From Candidatus Tectimicrobiota bacterium (GTDB lineage: Bacteria > JACPUC01): 64,000 bases of DNA. The position numbers were made by a program, and so were the translations under genes. The notes below the pieces were generated by a model, which saw only the letters and a list, made by a program, of their open reading frames with translations, was not told the origin of the DNA and made no database searches. The DNA lies in assembly GCA_016192455.1 (NCBI GenBank), contig JACPUC010000010.1, forward strand, positions 62,001 to 126,000, written 5' to 3'. Shown here piece by piece: positions 61,193 to 64,000 of this stretch. Every line of letters begins with the position of its first letter. The first letter of the stretch is position 1.

Positions 61193-62103
61193 GTGGAGCC
61201 GACCTACCGCAGCGTGAAGGGCTTCCAGCCGCTGCACCTCACCTGGGGGCGCTTCATCATCGACGTCGTCTTCCGCGGCGGCAGCAAGCACAGCAACCAC
61301 GCCGACACCGCGGCGCACCTGCTGCGCCACGTCGTGCAGCTCATCCACGGCGCTACCGGCGGAACGTCTCCATCATCGTGCGCAGCGACAGCGGCTTCTT
61401 CGACCAGAAGCTCTTCCGCCTCTGCGAGGACCTCGGCATCGGCTACGTCTGCGTCGGCAGGCTCTTCGACGGCCTGAAGGAGCGCCTCGCCGGCCTCGAC
61501 CCCTCTGCCTGGCGCCACTACCAGAACCGCTCCCAGGCCTGGGACTACGTCGAGGTCGCCGACCGCCGCGGCTCCTGGCGTCGGATTCGCCGCGCCCTCT
61601 ACTGCCGCCCGCGCTACGACGGCGCCCAGCTCCTGCTGGAGTTCGCGCGCCCCGAGACCCTCCTCTACACCAACCTCGGCCAGGAGCAGGTCATCGACGC
61701 GCACCTCAAGGACGCCGGCCTTGCGAGCTGGACCGCCGCCGAGCAGGTCATCGAGCTGGCCCACGGACGCGGCCGCGACGAGCTCGCGCGCCGGGCGCTG
61801 AAGGACTTCGCCAGCGAGACGCTCCCCTTCCTGCGCTTCGCCCCCAACGCCGCCTTCTACGCGACGATGCTCCTCGCCTTCGCCCTCTCCGAAGCCTTCA
61901 AGGAGGACGTCACCGCCCCCGTCGTGCCGGTCACCGCCTACCCCACGACGCTGCGCCGCACCCTCATCGACATCGCCGCCAAGATCGTCCGCCGCGGCGG
62001 CAGGATCATCCTCAAGGTCACCCCGGCTGCCTGGCAGCGCCTGCGCATAGCCGACCTCTGGCGCCGCAGCGGCAGCCCGCCGCGCTTCGCCTGGACGACG
62101 TAG
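61193..62103 (+). pseudogene. IS1380-family transposase remnant (5'-truncated, frameshifted)
   Basis: The C-terminal two thirds of an IS1380-type transposase are readable in two frames: VEPTYRSVKGFQPLHLTWGR and VFRGGSKHSNHADTAAHLLR up to about 61345, then RYRRNVSIIVRSDSGFFDQK to the end at 62103. One base change near 61345-61352 shifts the frame. The N-terminal third is missing; the remnant begins right where cas1 starts. Family features include VRSDSGFFD with the catalytic Asp and the late AFYATMLLAFALSEAF segment. No terminal inverted repeats were resolved. It probably inserted upstream of cas1 and then decayed. Confidence 0.82.
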
Positions 62104-62360
62104 CCCGCGGCGCAGCACCCCACCACGATCCAGGAGGCTGAACCAGGAGCCTCTAGAGGGAGTGATCTGCCTCGCAAGGCAGCTCCGCGCTCATCTCGCC
62201 CTCTCGGCGCTCCTCTGCGGGGCGCCGGGATCACCCAAAAGGCGAATCCTCGCTCCTCACGCGCCGGCACCTGCTGCCATGGCGCCGCACAAGCCTCTCT
62301 CTACTACCTGTGCGCAGGAATCGCTCAATTTAGGATCGTAGCTCGTCTCCTTGGTCAAGG

Positions 62361-64000
62361 CTATTCTCTAATATCAATGTTCGGCCAATAGGCAACGTTT
62401 CCGGTGGAGTCGGTGGCTTTGATTCCGAAGCCGGGAACGCTGAATTCACCAGCGGGCAATGCAGCAGCTGGAATTCCTGGAATGATTACCGTGTAGGTGC
62501 CATCGCCGTCCTCATCGAGCAATTCGAGGAGTTCCTGGTCCGGCTCACTACCGCTTCCTTGCAAGATAGCAGCAACTCTCAAGGGATGTGTACCGCCGAG
62601 GACCTGTGCCTGGATCGTAAGAATACCACCCGCGGAATCAGTAAGTTGGTAGGGGCTGCGCCCGAAGCCAGCGTTCAAGATAACAGGCAACTCTAGTGTT
62701 TCGTCAGGCAGTGGCAGCGGCTGAACGCTAGGCAAGAACGCTGGTTGGCTTTCACTGACGTTGAGGGCGGGCCACGTGCCCTTATTTCCATCCCGGTCGA
62801 TGGCACGAATGGTCAGGCCTGGCACTTGCAAGCGTCCAATAGGCAAGCCAGGTGGCAGGTCGAGCTTGAACTCAAAGATGCCGTCATCATCCGTGACGGT
62901 CAGCTCTCCAAAGTTCTGCTGTACGAAGTTGCCGAAGGGACCTTGTACGTCCAGGAAGAACTCGACACTTAGTTCCGAGGTGGGGGCGTCATCAGCTACT
63001 TGGGCCTGGAGGGTAATGGTGCCGCCGGCCGTTGAACTGTACATCAGCGGAGATAGTCCCCAGCCCGCCGTGGTGATCACCGGTATCTGCTCCGCCGGTG
63101 TCGCCGCGGCCACGGTAATGCGTGTGCCGGTAGTGAGGCCGGGGTTGTTACGATCGATGACCACTAACGTAGCTGCTCCCGTTCCTTGCCCGGCAATGAA
63201 CAGGTTGGTGCGGCCTTCGGTACTCTGAAGGCTGCCGAGGGCCACGTCACCTTCAAACGTCCAACGGAACGAGCCGCTGCCGCCGCTGACCGTGAACGTA
63301 ATCGTTCGGCCTACCAGCAGCGTCGGGTCGGAGGGGCTGAGGACGAGCTGCCCTGTCGGGGCGCCGACATCGATCCTGGCGCTGCCTGTTTCACCAGAGC
63401 TGTCGTGGACGACCAGGTCATACGTGCCGGGGAAGTTCGGCGCCGTATACAGAACAGTGGCATTTGACGTTGTAGTAATGGCGCCGGCGTCCGCGGTCCA
63501 TGCGTAGGGGAGGAGGCCGCCGACGCCCAAGAATTCTATCTGTTGGCCCACGCTGAGCTCGGTGAATGCCGGGCTGATCTGCACCGCATTCGTCACCACC
63601 CGGATGACAGCCGCCACTTGGCGCCCAGCCGAATCGTTGAGGAACAGACTGAAGAGGCCGGCGCGTTCCGGGGCCGTATAGACCACGCGTGCGCCGGTCA
63701 CCGCATCAAGGTTGCCGGCTTGCACGGTCCAGGTGTAGTCGCCGCTGCCGCCCAGGGCAGCGAAGGTGCGTTCTTCGTGCGGGCGCAGACTGGCGCTCGC
63801 CGGTGTAACCCGGAGGTCGCCTACCACGGTGTTGGTGGCGAAGGCGGCGTTGCCCGCCGTGTCGGTGACAGTGAGGAGGAATCCGCCGATGATTCGTGGG
63901 GCCGTGTAAGTGACGAGCGTGCCGCTTGTCGTGTTGAGGTCTCCCCGCTGCGCCGACCACGAGTATGATCCAGTGCCACCAAGCGCCGTGAAGTGTGCCT
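62361..64000 (-). CDS. Ig-like repeat surface/secreted protein (partial at right edge)
   Basis: The frame is open to the window's right edge, so only the C-terminal 546 codons or so are seen. The distal part has Ig-like (BIG2/PKD-like) repeats with the pattern LGGSGDYTWTVQAGNLDAVT and FTVSGGSGSFRWTFEGDVAL. The last 260 residues carry two copies of the unit seen at the left edge (ITTAGWGLSPLMYSSTAGGT and ILNAGFGRSPYQLTDSAGGI), each ending in a WPxL/I-type motif (KGTWPALNVSE, AYWPNIDIRE). It is likely a large exported protein; the signal peptide lies outside. It is a homologue, not a copy, of the left-edge protein. Confidence 0.75.
   Translation of the reverse strand, partial: AHFTALGGTGSYSWSAQRGDLNTTSGTLVTYTAPRIIGGFLLTVTDTAGNAAFATNTVVGDLRVTPASASLRPHEERTFAALGGSGDYTWTVQAGNLDAVTGARVVYTAPERAGLFSLFLNDSAGRQVAAVIRVVTNAVQISPAFTELSVGQQIEFLGVGGLLPYAWTADAGAITTTSNATVLYTAPNFPGTYDLVVHDSSGETGSARIDVGAPTGQLVLSPSDPTLLVGRTITFTVSGGSGSFRWTFEGDVALGSLQSTEGRTNLFIAGQGTGAATLVVIDRNNPGLTTGTRITVAAATPAEQIPVITTAGWGLSPLMYSSTAGGTITLQAQVADDAPTSELSVEFFLDVQGPFGNFVQQNFGELTVTDDDGIFEFKLDLPPGLPIGRLQVPGLTIRAIDRDGNKGTWPALNVSESQPAFLPSVQPLPLPDETLELPVILNAGFGRSPYQLTDSAGGILTIQAQVLGGTHPLRVAAILQGSGSEPDQELLELLDEDGDGTYTVIIPGIPAAALPAGEFSVPGFGIKATDSTGNVAYWPNIDIRE

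Noticed and set aside
1-64000. tRNA (including selC), rRNA and riboswitches
   Set aside because: Reading by eye showed no T-loop and acceptor-stem combination or rRNA signature; a covariance-model search would be needed to exclude them.

Overview
The window is a 64 kb piece of high-GC bacterial chromosome. Single-gene operons, many paralogous catabolic genes (five UbiD-type decarboxylases, two hydantoinase/oxoprolinase HyuA-HyuB pairs, four solute-binding proteins with no permease nearby), a pyruvate/phenylglyoxylate-type ferredoxin oxidoreductase cluster and two selenoprotein genes suggest an uncultivated soil or sediment lineage such as Rokubacteria/Methylomirabilota, Tectomicrobia or a deltaproteobacterial relative. 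No rRNA or tRNA gene was recognised, so the taxonomy is inference only.

Layout. 1-786: C-terminus of an Ig-like repeat protein. 954-3199: SirB1-like protein and a PaaK-like CoA ligase. 3536-10042: 2-oxoacid:ferredoxin oxidoreductase cluster with two tandem FAD/NAD(P)/Fe-S subunits of identical length. 10100-15693: truncated methyltransferase, c-type cytochrome, divergent alcohol dehydrogenase and aldo/keto reductase, a peroxiredoxin-like gene in which both cysteines of the CxxC motif are replaced by in-frame TGA (Sec) codons, and an O-methyltransferase. 15994-32253: catabolic modules (solute-binding proteins, DUF302, GYD, UbiD, two HyuA/HyuB pairs, acyl-CoA synthetase-like protein, UbiD). 32819-40866: MerE-like protein, AbrB-like regulator, solute-binding protein, UbiD, YdjC/HpnK deacetylase, a UGSC-family selenoprotein and a ribbon-helix-helix protein. 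41079-43355: lower-GC restriction-modification island with a BglII-like nuclease. 43469-54524: a second catabolic stretch (WTDGLPIVPPT protein, flavin reductase, SDR, two UbiD proteins, amidohydrolase, TetR, LivK-type binding protein). 54840-56219: an IS3-family element. 56226-61189: SWIM-domain protein, cas6, a seven-repeat CRISPR array, cas2 and cas1, all on the minus strand. 61193-62103: IS1380-type transposase remnant. 62361-64000: a second Ig-like repeat protein, homologous to the one at the left edge.

How the genes may work together. The UbiD, HyuA/B, CoA-ligase, SDR, amidohydrolase and oxidoreductase genes fit anaerobic or micro-aerobic breakdown of aromatic or heterocyclic acids: binding proteins collect substrates, carboxylases/decarboxylases and ring-opening enzymes process them, CoA ligases activate them, and the ferredoxin oxidoreductase cluster passes electrons to NAD(P). 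The substrates cannot be read from sequence. No UbiX (prenyl-FMN synthase), transport permease or Sec-insertion gene lies in the window, so these functions must be encoded elsewhere.

The strongest unusual signals are the double-Sec (UxxU) peroxiredoxin-like gene and the UGSC selenoprotein, each followed by a SECIS-like hairpin at the right distance. Next are the compact CRISPR locus with a SWIM protein overlapping cas6 and no effector genes, a REP palindrome lodged in frame inside cas1, and a UbiD paralogue that has lost the conserved catalytic glutamate segment.
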